Positions 1 to 8,959 of a stretch of DNA of 64,000 nt are shown in pieces. The translations under genes and the position numbers were made by a program. The notes under the pieces were generated by a model. It saw only the letters and a program-made list of their open reading frames with translations. It did no database searches and was not told the origin of the DNA. Every line of letters begins with the position of its first letter. The first letter of the stretch is position 1. Source of the DNA: Acidimicrobiia bacterium (GTDB lineage Bacteria > Actinomycetota > Acidimicrobiia > Acidimicrobiales > Poriferisodalaceae); the NCBI GenBank assembly GCA_022826045.1, contig JAJDVQ010000102.1, forward strand, positions 1 to 64,000, in the 5' to 3' direction.

Positions 1-181
1 TAAGAGCGTTAGCGGATTGATAAAACGACTGTATGCAATCGCATCGTCTGTCGTGTCGATGCTGCAGGTCAGAGACCCATCCAGAGGCGATTCCACGGCT
101 CGAAATCGTTCAGAGCCGATCTATCCGCGCGGCCTCTAAAAGCAAGCCTCCTAGATTCCGGGGGAAGCCCACTTCGTAGCG

Positions 182-1327
182 GTGCATCCGTTCGCTGCGG
201 GACCAGGCGATGTGCCTGACAACGACGATGGCACGCACTTGGTAGTGCTCGGGCCCGAGGCCACCCACTCGGCTGGCGATCAGAACTCGCCGGCCGTCAA
301 GCTGGCCGAGCGCATCGTCACTCAGAGAGACGCCGGCCCCAGGTTGAACCAGAACCTGCTTGTCTTCGTGGCCGCGGCGGCGAACCGGCTCGCAGAGTTG
401 CGCGGCGCGGTCCGATCGTTCCTCGCTTGGAAATCCGTAGTGGCGGAGCACATGCCGCTAGATCTCACCGCCCAGCAGAAGCAGCAGGCCGACACCAAGC
501 TGGCAGACGCGTCCAAGCAGGTCGGCAGCCTGATCGCCGAGACATTCACGCAGGTGCTGGTGCCGTCTCGGGCCCCTGGTACCGCTGACATCGACTGGCA
601 ATTCACGCGGGCTTCCACGACGGGCGACATCGGCGAGCGCATCAGTCGCAAGCTGGGTACCGAGGAGAAGTTGATCGGCCGCTACGCCGGTGTGAGAGTC
701 CGCATAGACCTCGACAAGCACGGCCTGTGGACCGAGCGAGGCGATGTCTCTCTCGGCGCGCTGTGGGAGGCCTACGCCCGCTATCCCTACATGCCCCGCC
801 TCACGTCGCGCGACGTGCTTGAACACGCGGTCAGCAACGGCGTGTCAGCGCTGAACTGGCAGCAAGAGACCTTCGCCTATGCCGAGGCCCACGACGGCGA
901 CAGCTGGGTCGGCGTCCGCACCGCGCAGCACGTCGTGGCGTCGGTCGGTGGCTTGCTCATCCACCCTGACTTTGCTCCTGAGCCAGCTCGACCCGCGGAA
1001 CCCGGCGAGGATGAGCCGACCGATCCCGGCGGCGTGGCGCCACCTAGCGGTCGGAAGACACCGGGCGGAGGCGCAGAAGATCCGGACCCTGGCGGCGACG
1101 ATCGTCCCAGCCCCACCCAGTTCTACGCCCAGTTCCATCTCGACAGCCTTCGAGGAATCCAGCAGCTCAGCGACATCCTCGAATACATCGCCGCACATCT
1201 TGGATCCGGCGTGGAGCTCGAACTCGAGCTACGTGCCAACAACGACGATGGTTACGACGACAGCACCCGCCGAACGGTCAGCGAGAACGCTCAAAGCCTC
1301 AACGCCCAAGCTGCCGAGTTCGAATAA
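182..1327 (+). pseudogene. C-terminal remnant of a DUF499-type AAA+ ATPase
   Basis: The 381 codons match, from memory, the C-terminal half of DUF499-domain ATPases (usually about 1000 residues or more). The stretch LVVLGPEATH near the start is typical of the middle of that family. A proline/glycine/acid-rich linker lies near residues 270-315, followed by a final conserved segment. No Walker A motif is present, so the ATPase core is missing. Homology-like sequence continues upstream of the GTG for about nine codons and then meets an in-frame TAG at 152-154 and a TAA at 137-139. This looks like a truncated gene rather than a chosen start. DUF499 proteins are often found in defence-related gene sets with methyltransferases and helicases, none of which adjoins it here. 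Positions 1-181 hold no recognisable gene. An assembly join could mimic this truncation. Confidence 0.6.
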
Positions 1328-1362
1328 CCGGGCCCCTGCGCCGAATATTCACTTGGATCGAT

Positions 1363-1387
1363 ATAGACTGTTGTCTATGTTCATCCC
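1363..1387 (+). promoter_or_regulatory. promoter with palindromic operator for the HigBA-like pair
   Basis: A perfect inverted repeat ATAGAC-TGTT-GTCTAT occupies 1363-1378. It overlaps a -10-like TATGTT at 1376-1381, which sits 6 nt before the GTG start of the toxin gene. Transcription would begin at or next to the start codon (leaderless). An operator over the -10 box fits autorepression by the HTH antitoxin encoded second in the operon. Confidence 0.6.
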
Positions 1388-1762
1388 GTGGCTTGGGAAG
1401 TCAACGGCACCGACGAGTTCGCTGAGTGGTTCAGCCGACTCGACGAGCCCGAGCAAGACGAGGTGATCGCCGTGGTGGAGCTGCTCGCGCGTGATGGGCC
1501 AACGCTCGGTCGACCTCACGCCGACCGCATCGCGAGTTCGAAGCATCACAACATGAAGGAACTCAGGCCTCGCAGCGAGGCCAAGCACCTCAGGGTTCTT
1601 TACGTGTTCGATCCGAGACGTGAAGCCGTCTTGTTGCTCGGCGGCGACAAGCAGGGGCAGTGGGACCGCTGGTACGCGAGCGCTGTTCCCGAAGCCGAAC
1701 GGCTCTACGAGCGCTATCTCGCGGAGATCGACGGCAGCGGCGATTCGAACGTCGGCGGATGA
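1388..1762 (+). CDS. HigB/RelE-like toxin, phage-derived Gp49-like family
   Basis: This is a 124-residue protein of the RelE/ParE superfamily, HigB-type (Gp49-like, PF05973), expected to be a ribosome-dependent mRNA endonuclease. Family features seen are an N-terminal VNGTDEFAEWF helix, the central segment HHNMKELRPRSEAKHLRVLY (basic residues followed by a core beta strand) and the late strand VLLLGGDKQGQWD. The GTG at 1388 is preceded at 6 nt by TATGTT, which suggests a leaderless transcript. The gene is followed at once by an XRE-type antitoxin, giving the toxin-first order usual for HigBA. Molecular target and activity are inferred from the family only. Confidence 0.85.
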   Translation: MAWEVNGTDEFAEWFSRLDEPEQDEVIAVVELLARDGPTLGRPHADRIASSKHHNMKELRPRSEAKHLRVLYVFDPRREAVLLLGGDKQGQWDRWYASAVPEAERLYERYLAEIDGSGDSNVGG

Positions 1763-1782
1763 CGAGGACGGGAGACGGCGAC

Positions 1783-2160
1783 ATGGGACCAAAGAAATTC
1801 AGCCAGATCGTCGGCGACATCGGACCGGAGCGGCGTGCCCGCATTGACGCGATCAAGCATGCGGCTCAAGCGGAGGCTGTTGCGTTCAATCTCGCGCAGC
1901 TCCGCAAGCATCGGCAGCTGACCCAGGTTGAGCTCGCAAAGCGTCTTGAGCGGGCCCAAGCGTCGATTTCGGCCATGGAGACCTCGCAGGACAACCTGCT
2001 CTCGACATGGCGAGCGGCGGTCGAAGCGATGGGCGGGCGGCTCGAAATGGTTGCCGTCTTCGAAGATGAGCGCATCATTATTCTTACCGGTGCGCCGGCC
2101 GCGGTGCCCGAGCCGACTCGTCCGAATCCGGGTATGTCGGAGGTGCGCGGAGCGAGGTAG
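1783..2160 (+). CDS. HigA-like XRE-family antitoxin
   Basis: This 125-residue protein carries a lambda-repressor-like helix-turn-helix at about residues 35-85, with the segments LAQLRKHRQLTQVELAKRL and ASISAMETSQDN. It should bind and neutralise the HigB-like toxin and repress the operon. The ATG at 1783 has GGAG at 1771-1774 with 8 nt spacing. An alternative ATG at 1759 overlaps the toxin stop (ATGA) but lacks a clear ribosome site, so 1783 is preferred. The C-terminal 30 residues are proline-rich and look disordered. The palindrome upstream of the toxin gene is the likely operator. Confidence 0.85.
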   Translation: MGPKKFSQIVGDIGPERRARIDAIKHAAQAEAVAFNLAQLRKHRQLTQVELAKRLERAQASISAMETSQDNLLSTWRAAVEAMGGRLEMVAVFEDERIIILTGAPAAVPEPTRPNPGMSEVRGAR

Positions 2161-2220
2161 CCGGTTCGCAGCGGGTCAGCACTCCGGTCGACAGGGCGCG
2201 CTCGTGAAGAAGCTCGCTTC

Positions 2221-2234
2221 TAGAGTCGTTGCCG
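2221..2234 (+). promoter_or_regulatory. TANNNT -10 box, leaderless start of the oxygenase gene
   Basis: TAGAGT at 2221-2226 lies 8 nt before the ATG at 2235, with no Shine-Dalgarno sequence between them. No convincing -35 hexamer was seen. Confidence 0.4.
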
Positions 2235-3224
2235 ATGGGCGAGGCAGTTCCGTTTCCGACCGCCCAGCCGCGGGGGTACGAGTGGCTGGAGGGCGAGCCG
2301 GCGTTCGATGCCGAGCGGCATCTGCAGCTCGAAGAGCCGGCTGAGGTGCTGATGCTGGCCGACCTCGGCTATGACGCCGCCGAGATTGCCACGAAGGCGA
2401 CACCGGTGGCGCTGTCCTCGCCGTTTCGGATGCTGAGCGACGAGGGTTCGGCGATCATGCTGGAGACCGCCCGGCGCTTGCGCTGTTTCACCCGACCAGC
2501 GGGGGAGCGCATCGAGCGGACCGTGCGCGGCGGCTGCTACCGCTCACGCTGGCTGCGCGACCTCTGCCTCAGCGCCGAGGTGACGGCACATCTCGAAGCC
2601 GTCTACGGCATCGAGATCGCCCCGCATCCGATGCCGGTGCACTTGGGCCACATCAACTACGAGCCATCGCAGATCGATGTGGGCATCGACAAGTGGCATC
2701 ACGACACGCTGCCGCTCGACTACGTGCTGGCGGTGACCGACCCGGCGCAGGTTGCCGGCGGGCGCTTCGAGTGGTTCGGAGGCACCAAGCAGGAAGCCGC
2801 CGAGCTGGCCGAGGCCGGTCAGCAGGTCCCGGCTGAGCGGACGGTCGCTCCCCAGTTTCCCGGCCCCGGCTATGCCATCGCGCTGCACGGCGACATGGTG
2901 GTGCACCGCGCCGGTCCGCTCGACGAGATGTGCGAGCGCATCTCGATGGTGAACGGCTACGTGGCGACCGGCGTCGCCGTCGACGAGCAGAGCCGCACAT
3001 CCGACCTGATCGGCATCGACGACCCAGAGGTGCTGTGGACCGAATGGGCCAAGTTCGCGGCATGGCGGAGCAAGGATCGCTTGGCGCATCTGATCGACGA
3101 GCTGGAGTTCACCTCCGACCGCGACGCCGTCATCACCCAGCTGGAAAGCGCGATCGACGATGCGCAGCGTGCCGTCGCCGAGATGCGCGCCGGCGAGAAG
3201 GGCCTGCTGCACTACGGCGGCTGA
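2235..3224 (+). CDS. 2-oxoglutarate/Fe(II)-dependent oxygenase-like protein
   Basis: This 329-residue protein has the facial triad of the 2OG-Fe(II) dioxygenase superfamily: H155-x-D157 in WHHDTLPLDY, distal H224 in GDMVVHRAG, and R235 in ERISMVNGY placed to bind the oxoglutarate carboxylate. The spacing (about 67 residues between D157 and H224, 11 to the arginine) fits the phytanoyl-CoA hydroxylase/PhyH-like branch. The C-terminus (from about residue 270) is helical and acidic. The substrate cannot be read from sequence. It stands alone between the toxin-antitoxin pair and an aldehyde dehydrogenase. A TTG two codons upstream is possible but ATG 2235 fits the -10 box. Confidence 0.7.
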   Translation: MGEAVPFPTAQPRGYEWLEGEPAFDAERHLQLEEPAEVLMLADLGYDAAEIATKATPVALSSPFRMLSDEGSAIMLETARRLRCFTRPAGERIERTVRGGCYRSRWLRDLCLSAEVTAHLEAVYGIEIAPHPMPVHLGHINYEPSQIDVGIDKWHHDTLPLDYVLAVTDPAQVAGGRFEWFGGTKQEAAELAEAGQQVPAERTVAPQFPGPGYAIALHGDMVVHRAGPLDEMCERISMVNGYVATGVAVDEQSRTSDLIGIDDPEVLWTEWAKFAAWRSKDRLAHLIDELEFTSDRDAVITQLESAIDDAQRAVAEMRAGEKGLLHYGG

Positions 3225-3380
3225 GCGCACGGCCTCGCAGCAGCGCGGGCTGGTGCGGCACTGTGAGCGACCCGTCGGCCGAGCGGCAACCCCGCGGCAA
3301 TGCCAGAGCGTGAATGGTCGCGGCGTCGAGGCCCGGTTGCGATGGCGCGCAGCGGCTGGCTGATTTGCGATGCTGGCGCG

Positions 3381-4808
3381 ATGCAAACGCAGATGCTCAT
3401 TGGAGGCGATTGGCGAGGTGCCGCAGGCGGCGAGCTGATCGACGTGCTCGACCCGGCGACCGGCGACGTTGCCGCTGGCGTCGCAGCGGGAACGCCAGCC
3501 GATGCCGTGGCGGCGTGCGACGCGGCTGCCGCAGCGCAGCCCGGCTGGGCAGCCACCGCGCCCCGCGTCCGCTCAGAGATTCTGCGGGATGCCCATCGCA
3601 TCCTGATCGAGCACTCCGACGAGCTGGCCGATCTCATCACGCTGGAGAACGGCAAGCCCCGCGCCGACGCCATCGGCGAGGTGGCCTACGCCGCTGAGTT
3701 CTTCCGCTGGAACGCCGAGGAAGCCGTGCGCATCCACGGCTCGATCAGCGTCGCGCCCTCGGGCGCCAACCGCATCATCACCCGCCACCCGCCCGTCGGC
3801 GTCGTGGCCATGATCACGCCGTGGAACTTCCCGGCTGCCATGATCACCCGCAAGCTCGCCCCGGCACTGGCCGCCGGCAACACGGTGGTCGTCAAGCCGC
3901 CTCGGGAAGCCCCGCTGACCTCGCTGCGGGTCGCCGAGCTGCTGGCCGAAGCAGGCGTGCCGGCCGGCGTCGTCAATCTGGTGCCAACGGCCAACTCGGG
4001 CGCCTGGCTCGACGCCGTCGTGGATCACCGGGCGGTGCGGATGCTGTCGTTCACCGGCTCCACCGAAGTCGGCCGGGTGCTGCTGAAGCGCTGCGCCGAC
4101 CGGGTGCTCAAGGTGGTGATGGAGCTCGGCGGCAACGCGCCGTTCGTCGTGTTCGCCGACGCCGACCTCGAAGCCGCCACTGCCGGCGCCATGGTCGCCA
4201 AGATGCGCCACTCGGCCGAGACCTGCACTGCCGCCAATCGATTCTTCGTGGAGGCGCCGGTTCACGACGAGTTCGTCGAGCGGCTGGCGACGGCAATGGG
4301 AGCGATGAAGGTCGGCAACGGCAGGGACCCCGATGTCACGTGCGGCCCGATGATCAACGCCGCCTCGGTTTTCAATATCGACCGGCTGGTGCGCTCGGCG
4401 GTCGACGGGGGCGCCACCGCTGTCACCGGCGGCAGCGCCATCGACGGCCCGGGCTTCTTCTACGAGCCGACGGTGCTCGGTGGCGTGGCGCCCGGCGCGC
4501 CCATCACCCGCGAGGAGATCTTCGGCCCCGTCGCACCGATCTCCAGCTTCACCGACACCGACGCCATGATCGCCGCTGCCAACGACACCGAGATGGGCCT
4601 CATTGGCTACGTCTACACCCAGGACCTCGCCAAGGGCCTCGCAGTCAGCGAGCGCATCGAGGCCGGCATGATCGGCCTCAACCGTGGCGCCGTGTCTGAC
4701 CCCGCCGCGCCCTTCGGCGGCATGAAGCAGTCGGGCCTCGGCCGCGAAGGCGCCAGCGAGGGCATCTACGAATTCTGCGAGACCCAGTACATCGCCGCGG
4801 AGTGGTAG
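3381..4808 (+). CDS. NAD(P)-dependent aldehyde dehydrogenase, succinate-semialdehyde dehydrogenase type
   Basis: The 475-residue enzyme is a typical aldehyde dehydrogenase oxidising an aldehyde to the acid. The Rossmann part includes the TPWNFPAAM segment. Catalytic E248 lies in MELGGN and catalytic C282 in SAETCTAANR. The C-terminal part carries EEIFGPVAP and the PFGGMKQSGLGREG signature of the succinate-semialdehyde/GabD branch, but the exact substrate is uncertain. The ATG at 3381 is chosen because it begins just before the conserved N-terminus (LIGGDWRGA); the frame stays open upstream without conserved sequence. Bases 3225-3380 upstream hold no recognisable gene. Confidence 0.85.
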   Translation: MQTQMLIGGDWRGAAGGELIDVLDPATGDVAAGVAAGTPADAVAACDAAAAAQPGWAATAPRVRSEILRDAHRILIEHSDELADLITLENGKPRADAIGEVAYAAEFFRWNAEEAVRIHGSISVAPSGANRIITRHPPVGVVAMITPWNFPAAMITRKLAPALAAGNTVVVKPPREAPLTSLRVAELLAEAGVPAGVVNLVPTANSGAWLDAVVDHRAVRMLSFTGSTEVGRVLLKRCADRVLKVVMELGGNAPFVVFADADLEAATAGAMVAKMRHSAETCTAANRFFVEAPVHDEFVERLATAMGAMKVGNGRDPDVTCGPMINAASVFNIDRLVRSAVDGGATAVTGGSAIDGPGFFYEPTVLGGVAPGAPITREEIFGPVAPISSFTDTDAMIAAANDTEMGLIGYVYTQDLAKGLAVSERIEAGMIGLNRGAVSDPAAPFGGMKQSGLGREGASEGIYEFCETQYIAAEW

Positions 4809-4873
4809 CCCGTCGCAGCCCCACAGATCCGCTCAACCCCGCAGGCGGCCGGCGCCCATAGTCTTGGCAGTAC

Positions 4874-6610
4874 GTGCTGCTAGCTGCTTCGGCACCGCCG
4901 CTGCTGACCGAACTGGCGATCTTGCTGGTTGCGGGAACGCTGATCGCCTTCGTGTCGTCGCGTTTCGGAGTAGTGCCGATCGTCGGCTTCCTCGTCGCAG
5001 GTGCCGTCATCGGCCCCAGCGGGGTCGGCCTCATCAGCGACATCGACCTGGTCAACCAGTCGGCCGACATCGGGGTGATGCTGCTGCTGTTCACCCTCGG
5101 AATCGAGTTCAGCCTCGAACGGATGCGCCAGCTCGCCTCGCTGGTCGTGATCGGGGGCGCCAGCCAGGTCGCGCTGACGATGGGCATCGTCGCCGCGATC
5201 GTGGTGGCATTCGGCGTCGAATGGCAGACGGCGGTGTTCACCGGCCTGCTCGTGTCACTCAGCAGCACCGCGATCGTGCTCAAAGTGCTTGTGGGCCGGC
5301 GGGCGACGACATCGCAGACCGGCAACGTCTCGATTGCCCTCCTCATCTTCCAGGATCTGGCGATCGTCGCCATGGTGCTAGCGGTGCCGTTGCTCGGCGG
5401 TCAGACCTCTGGTCCCGTCGACATCCTGTTCGCGCTGGGCAAGGCAGCGGGCATCGTTGTGGCAGTGATCGTCGTGGCGCGGACGCTGATGCCCGCGCTG
5501 CTCCGGCATGTCTCGCGTTTCCAGTCCGCAGAAGTGTTCTTGCTGGCCATTTTGGCCATCTGCTTCGGCACCGCGTATGTGACGAGCCTGCTCGACGTGT
5601 CGATCTCGCTCGGTGCGTTCCTCGCCGGGCTGATGGTGAGCGAGAGCCGCGTCGCCGCTCGGGCGCTCGGCGAAGTGATGCCGCTGCAGATCCTGTTCTC
5701 GGCGACGTTCTTCGTGTCGATCGGCATGCTGCTCGACGTCGGCTACCTTGCTCGCAACCTGCCGCTGGTGGTGGGCCTCGCCGCCAGCGTCGTCGTCATC
5801 AAGCTGTTCGCGACTGCATCGGCTGCGCTGCTGCTGCGACAGCCTCGGGCAGTGGCCATCTCGGGGGCGGTGGTGCTCGCACAGGTCGGCGAGTTCTCCT
5901 TCGTTCTCGAACGGGCGGGCGAAGAGGTCGGGCTGGTTCCCGCGGGCCTCGCCAACGGCACCGATGCCTTCATCGCAGTCACCGTCCTGTTGATGGCGTT
6001 CAGCCCGTTCGGCGTGCGCTGGGGCGACTCGCTCGCTGCGCGGCTCGAGGCGGGCGCCGACGACCGACATCGCATCGATGCCGACGACATGCCGGATCCC
6101 GCGGACGACGAGCCGCTGGCCGATCACGCGGTCGTGAACGGCTTCGGTCCCCGGGCGCGCCGCATCGTCAGCGCTCTCGAGCTGGCACGCATTCCGTACA
6201 CCATCGTGTCGCTCGATCCCGACGCGCAGCGCTGGGCGGCTTCGACGGGCAGACGGGTGCTCATCGGCGATGTCTCGCGGCACCTGATAGCTGACCGGGC
6301 GGGTCTGCGCGATGCACGGATCGTGCTCTCGGTGGACAGCCCGCCCTCAGCCGTGGAGCAGTTCGCCCGTATCGCCCGCGAGCACAACCCCGATGTGGTC
6401 GTGCTCGCCTGGGCGGCTGACCCCGCCGACGCCGCTGATCTCGAACGCGAGGGACTGGTCGATCACGTCGTCGCCGAGCGGCAAGCAGCCCACGACGCGC
6501 TTATCGCCCATGCACTCGGCCACTTCGAGCTGCCTGAGCCGGAGACTGAAGCAGTCACCCACGCGGTGCTGCACTCCGAGCTCACGCCGCCGGACGAGGA
6601 CGACGACTAG
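4874..6610 (+). CDS. CPA2-family cation:proton antiporter with TrkA-N domain (KefB type)
   Basis: This 578-residue membrane protein exchanges K+ or Na+ for H+. About 11-13 hydrophobic segments span residues 5-390, with the GAVIGPSGVGL and LLLFTLGIEFSLE motifs of the Na+/H+ exchanger domain (PF00999). A soluble Rossmann TrkA-N domain starts near residue 417. Its nucleotide motif reads GFGPRAR rather than a full GxGxxG, so ligand gating may be altered. No TrkA-C domain follows. The GTG at 4874 is used. TAGTCT at 4859-4864 is a weak -10 candidate, 9 nt upstream. Confidence 0.85.
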   Translation: MLLAASAPPLLTELAILLVAGTLIAFVSSRFGVVPIVGFLVAGAVIGPSGVGLISDIDLVNQSADIGVMLLLFTLGIEFSLERMRQLASLVVIGGASQVALTMGIVAAIVVAFGVEWQTAVFTGLLVSLSSTAIVLKVLVGRRATTSQTGNVSIALLIFQDLAIVAMVLAVPLLGGQTSGPVDILFALGKAAGIVVAVIVVARTLMPALLRHVSRFQSAEVFLLAILAICFGTAYVTSLLDVSISLGAFLAGLMVSESRVAARALGEVMPLQILFSATFFVSIGMLLDVGYLARNLPLVVGLAASVVVIKLFATASAALLLRQPRAVAISGAVVLAQVGEFSFVLERAGEEVGLVPAGLANGTDAFIAVTVLLMAFSPFGVRWGDSLAARLEAGADDRHRIDADDMPDPADDEPLADHAVVNGFGPRARRIVSALELARIPYTIVSLDPDAQRWAASTGRRVLIGDVSRHLIADRAGLRDARIVLSVDSPPSAVEQFARIAREHNPDVVVLAWAADPADAADLEREGLVDHVVAERQAAHDALIAHALGHFELPEPETEAVTHAVLHSELTPPDEDDD

Positions 6611-6619
6611 CCGTCCACG

Positions 6620-6632
6620 TACAGTCGCGCCG
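6620..6632 (+). promoter_or_regulatory. TANNNT -10 box, leaderless start of the CoA-transferase gene
   Basis: TACAGT at 6620-6625 is followed after 7 nt by the GTG at 6633. It lies just after the antiporter stop codon, so the gene probably has its own promoter. Confidence 0.45.
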
Positions 6633-8909
6633 GTGAGCACAGACGCCGCAGCCCGACACGGCATCGCACCGGTCCGCTGCCTCGACGGCGTGAGGGTCGT
6701 GGAGCTGACGACCGGCATCGCTGGGCCGTATGCGGCGCGCTTCCTGGCCGACCAGGGCGCCGATGTGGTGAAGGTGGAGCCGCCCGGCGGCGACCCGTAC
6801 CGCGCCGACCCGGGCTTCCAGGCCGTGAGCCGCAACAAGCGCTCGGTGGTATCCGAGGGCGTCGAATGGGAACGGGCCCCGCTCCCGGCCGATGTCGACG
6901 GACCGCCGGCGTCTCTGCCCGGCATCCTGCGGCCGGCGTCGTCGTCGATGGCCGCGCCGCTGCTGGGTGGACTGCTCGCCGGCGCCGATGTCGTGTTCGT
7001 GTCCGACGGTCCGACCGCCGCGGCCGTTCGAAGACATGCTCCGAGCGCGGTGATCATCTCGTGCCCGACCTGGGGCGACCGGGGACCGTACGCAACACGT
7101 GTGGGCACCCCGTCGCAGGTGGCCGCCGTGACCGGCATCGGCTGGAACCAGATCAGCTACTCCGAAGGCCCCGTCGAGCTGGTGGTGCCGCTGGCCTCCT
7201 ACGGGGCCGGAATGCTCGGGGCGATGGCAGCCGCAGCGGGTCTGTACGCCCGGCGGGCCCACGGGTCGGCGCCGACCTGCACCGTCTCGGAGGTGTCCGG
7301 CTCGGGCGCCATGCAGATCGGCGACTTCGAGGTGCCCGAGATGGCCGACCTCGACCGCGACGGCTCCTGCCCGCTCGGCTCGGCCGGCAGACTGCCCGTG
7401 TACCGGCTGTTCCGGGCCGCCGACGACCGCTGGATGTTCGTGGCCTGCGGCACGTATCCCTTTTACGAGGCGATGCTGCGAGCCATCGGCCGCGAAGACC
7501 TGCTGGGCGACGAGCGGTTCCCGGACCCGCCGTGGGGCCTGCTCGATCTCGAGCCGCTGGCGGAGATTACGCCGATCCTCGAAGACGCCTTCGCGGCCCG
7601 CCCGCTCGACGAGTGGCTGGAGATCTTCGGCGCTCACGATGTGCCCTGCCAGCCGACCCAAACCCGCGAGGAATTCATGGCATCGGCGCTTGCGCAGGCC
7701 AACGGGCTCGCCACCACCGTCGAGCACCCCGAACTCGGCACGGTGCGCACGTCGCCGCAGCCGATGTGGATCGACGGCTGCGACCAGGTAGCGCTGCAGC
7801 CGGCCCCGCTTCTCGGCGAGCACACCGCCGAGGTCGCAGCCGAGCTGGCCGACGGCTCGTGGGCCGCAGCGACCGGCGGCGACGGCCGAGCGGCAGCCGC
7901 GGGCGAGCCCGCGAACCCGACAGCGCCCGCCGAGGCGCCGCTGGCGGGCGTGCGTGCCGTCGACCTCAGCTCGTTCATCGCCGGACCGGTCATCACCCGC
8001 CACCTGGCCATGCTGGGCGCCGAGGTCATCAAGATCGAACAGCCCGGCGGCGACCCGTTCCGCGTGCTCGGGCCGTATTTCAATGGCTGGAACCAATCGA
8101 AGCGCTCGATCTGCCTCAATCTCAAGGACGCTGCCGACCACGCGGTCATGGCACAGCTCGTGGCCGGTGCCGACGTCATCGTGGAGAACTTCCGCCCCGG
8201 TGTGGCGGCGCGCCTCGGCGTGGCCGACGACGACCTGCGGCGCATCCGCCCCGATGCGGTGCTGGTGAAGAGCCCCGGTTACGGCCGCGACTCGTCCATG
8301 GCGGACGTGCCGGCCTTCGATCCGCTGCTGCAGGCTCTGGGCGGGATCATGTCGGCGCAGGGCGGCGACGCTGAGCCGGTGTTCCTGACGGTGCCGGTGC
8401 ACGACGCCGCCACGCCGATGATCGCCGCGTTCGGCGTGCTGTGCTCGCTCTACCGGCGCTTGGTCGACGGCGAGGGGCGGACGGTGCGCACATCGCTCAC
8501 CCAGACCGTCACCGCAGCACAGGCAGCCGAGTTCGTGCAGTACGAAGGGCGGCCGCCTGCCGAGATGGGCGGCATGGACTACCGGGGCGCAGGCCCCGAG
8601 CGCACGTATCTCGAAGTTCCCGATGCCGACGGCCCCCAGTGGATCTGGCACCAGACGACGCCGGAGGGCACAAGCGACCTGCCGGTCGAGCGGCGCGGCT
8701 TCGTGAGGGCGACCGTCGCCGTTGACAACCGTCACGTCGTTGACCTGCCGGAGACCGAGTGGGGTCCGATGATCCAGCTCGGCGCCCTTGTCGGCGGCAT
8801 CGACGTGCCGATGCGCCGAGCTCCCTACCTCGACGAGCACCGAACAGAGATCACCGCCGAACTCGCCACGGCTGGGAGCACCGGCACGCAGCCGGCGGCG
8901 GCCGACTGA
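6633..8909 (+). CDS. tandem-domain family III CoA-transferase (CaiB/BaiF type)
   Basis: The 758-residue protein contains two complete CaiB/BaiF modules in one chain, at about residues 15-420 and 435-745, joined by an Ala/Gly-rich linker. Such enzymes move CoA between carboxylates. Each half shows the N-terminal signature (GADVVKVEPPGGDP; GAEVIKIEQPGGDP). The second half has the expected catalytic aspartate, D591 in VPVHDAATPM. The aligned place in the first half is S189 in VPLASYGAGM, so only one half is likely to be catalytic. Single-module enzymes are about 400 residues; natural tandem fusions exist in actinobacteria. The molybdenum hydroxylase gene follows within 51 nt, hinting at a shared catabolic role; substrate unknown. 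Confidence 0.85.
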   Translation: MSTDAAARHGIAPVRCLDGVRVVELTTGIAGPYAARFLADQGADVVKVEPPGGDPYRADPGFQAVSRNKRSVVSEGVEWERAPLPADVDGPPASLPGILRPASSSMAAPLLGGLLAGADVVFVSDGPTAAAVRRHAPSAVIISCPTWGDRGPYATRVGTPSQVAAVTGIGWNQISYSEGPVELVVPLASYGAGMLGAMAAAAGLYARRAHGSAPTCTVSEVSGSGAMQIGDFEVPEMADLDRDGSCPLGSAGRLPVYRLFRAADDRWMFVACGTYPFYEAMLRAIGREDLLGDERFPDPPWGLLDLEPLAEITPILEDAFAARPLDEWLEIFGAHDVPCQPTQTREEFMASALAQANGLATTVEHPELGTVRTSPQPMWIDGCDQVALQPAPLLGEHTAEVAAELADGSWAAATGGDGRAAAAGEPANPTAPAEAPLAGVRAVDLSSFIAGPVITRHLAMLGAEVIKIEQPGGDPFRVLGPYFNGWNQSKRSICLNLKDAADHAVMAQLVAGADVIVENFRPGVAARLGVADDDLRRIRPDAVLVKSPGYGRDSSMADVPAFDPLLQALGGIMSAQGGDAEPVFLTVPVHDAATPMIAAFGVLCSLYRRLVDGEGRTVRTSLTQTVTAAQAAEFVQYEGRPPAEMGGMDYRGAGPERTYLEVPDADGPQWIWHQTTPEGTSDLPVERRGFVRATVAVDNRHVVDLPETEWGPMIQLGALVGGIDVPMRRAPYLDEHRTEITAELATAGSTGTQPAAAD

Positions 8910-8959
8910 GGGTGCTGGCTCGGCTCGAAGACGGGAATCTGCGTCACTACGGTGAGCCC

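Noticed and set aside
5378-6283. Long minus-strand reading frame opposite the antiporter
   Set aside because: Its protein is rich in His, Arg and Asp without any family features; it is a GC-bias shadow of a clear gene. Similar shadows opposite 6582-8840 and 61667-63871 were dropped for the same reason.
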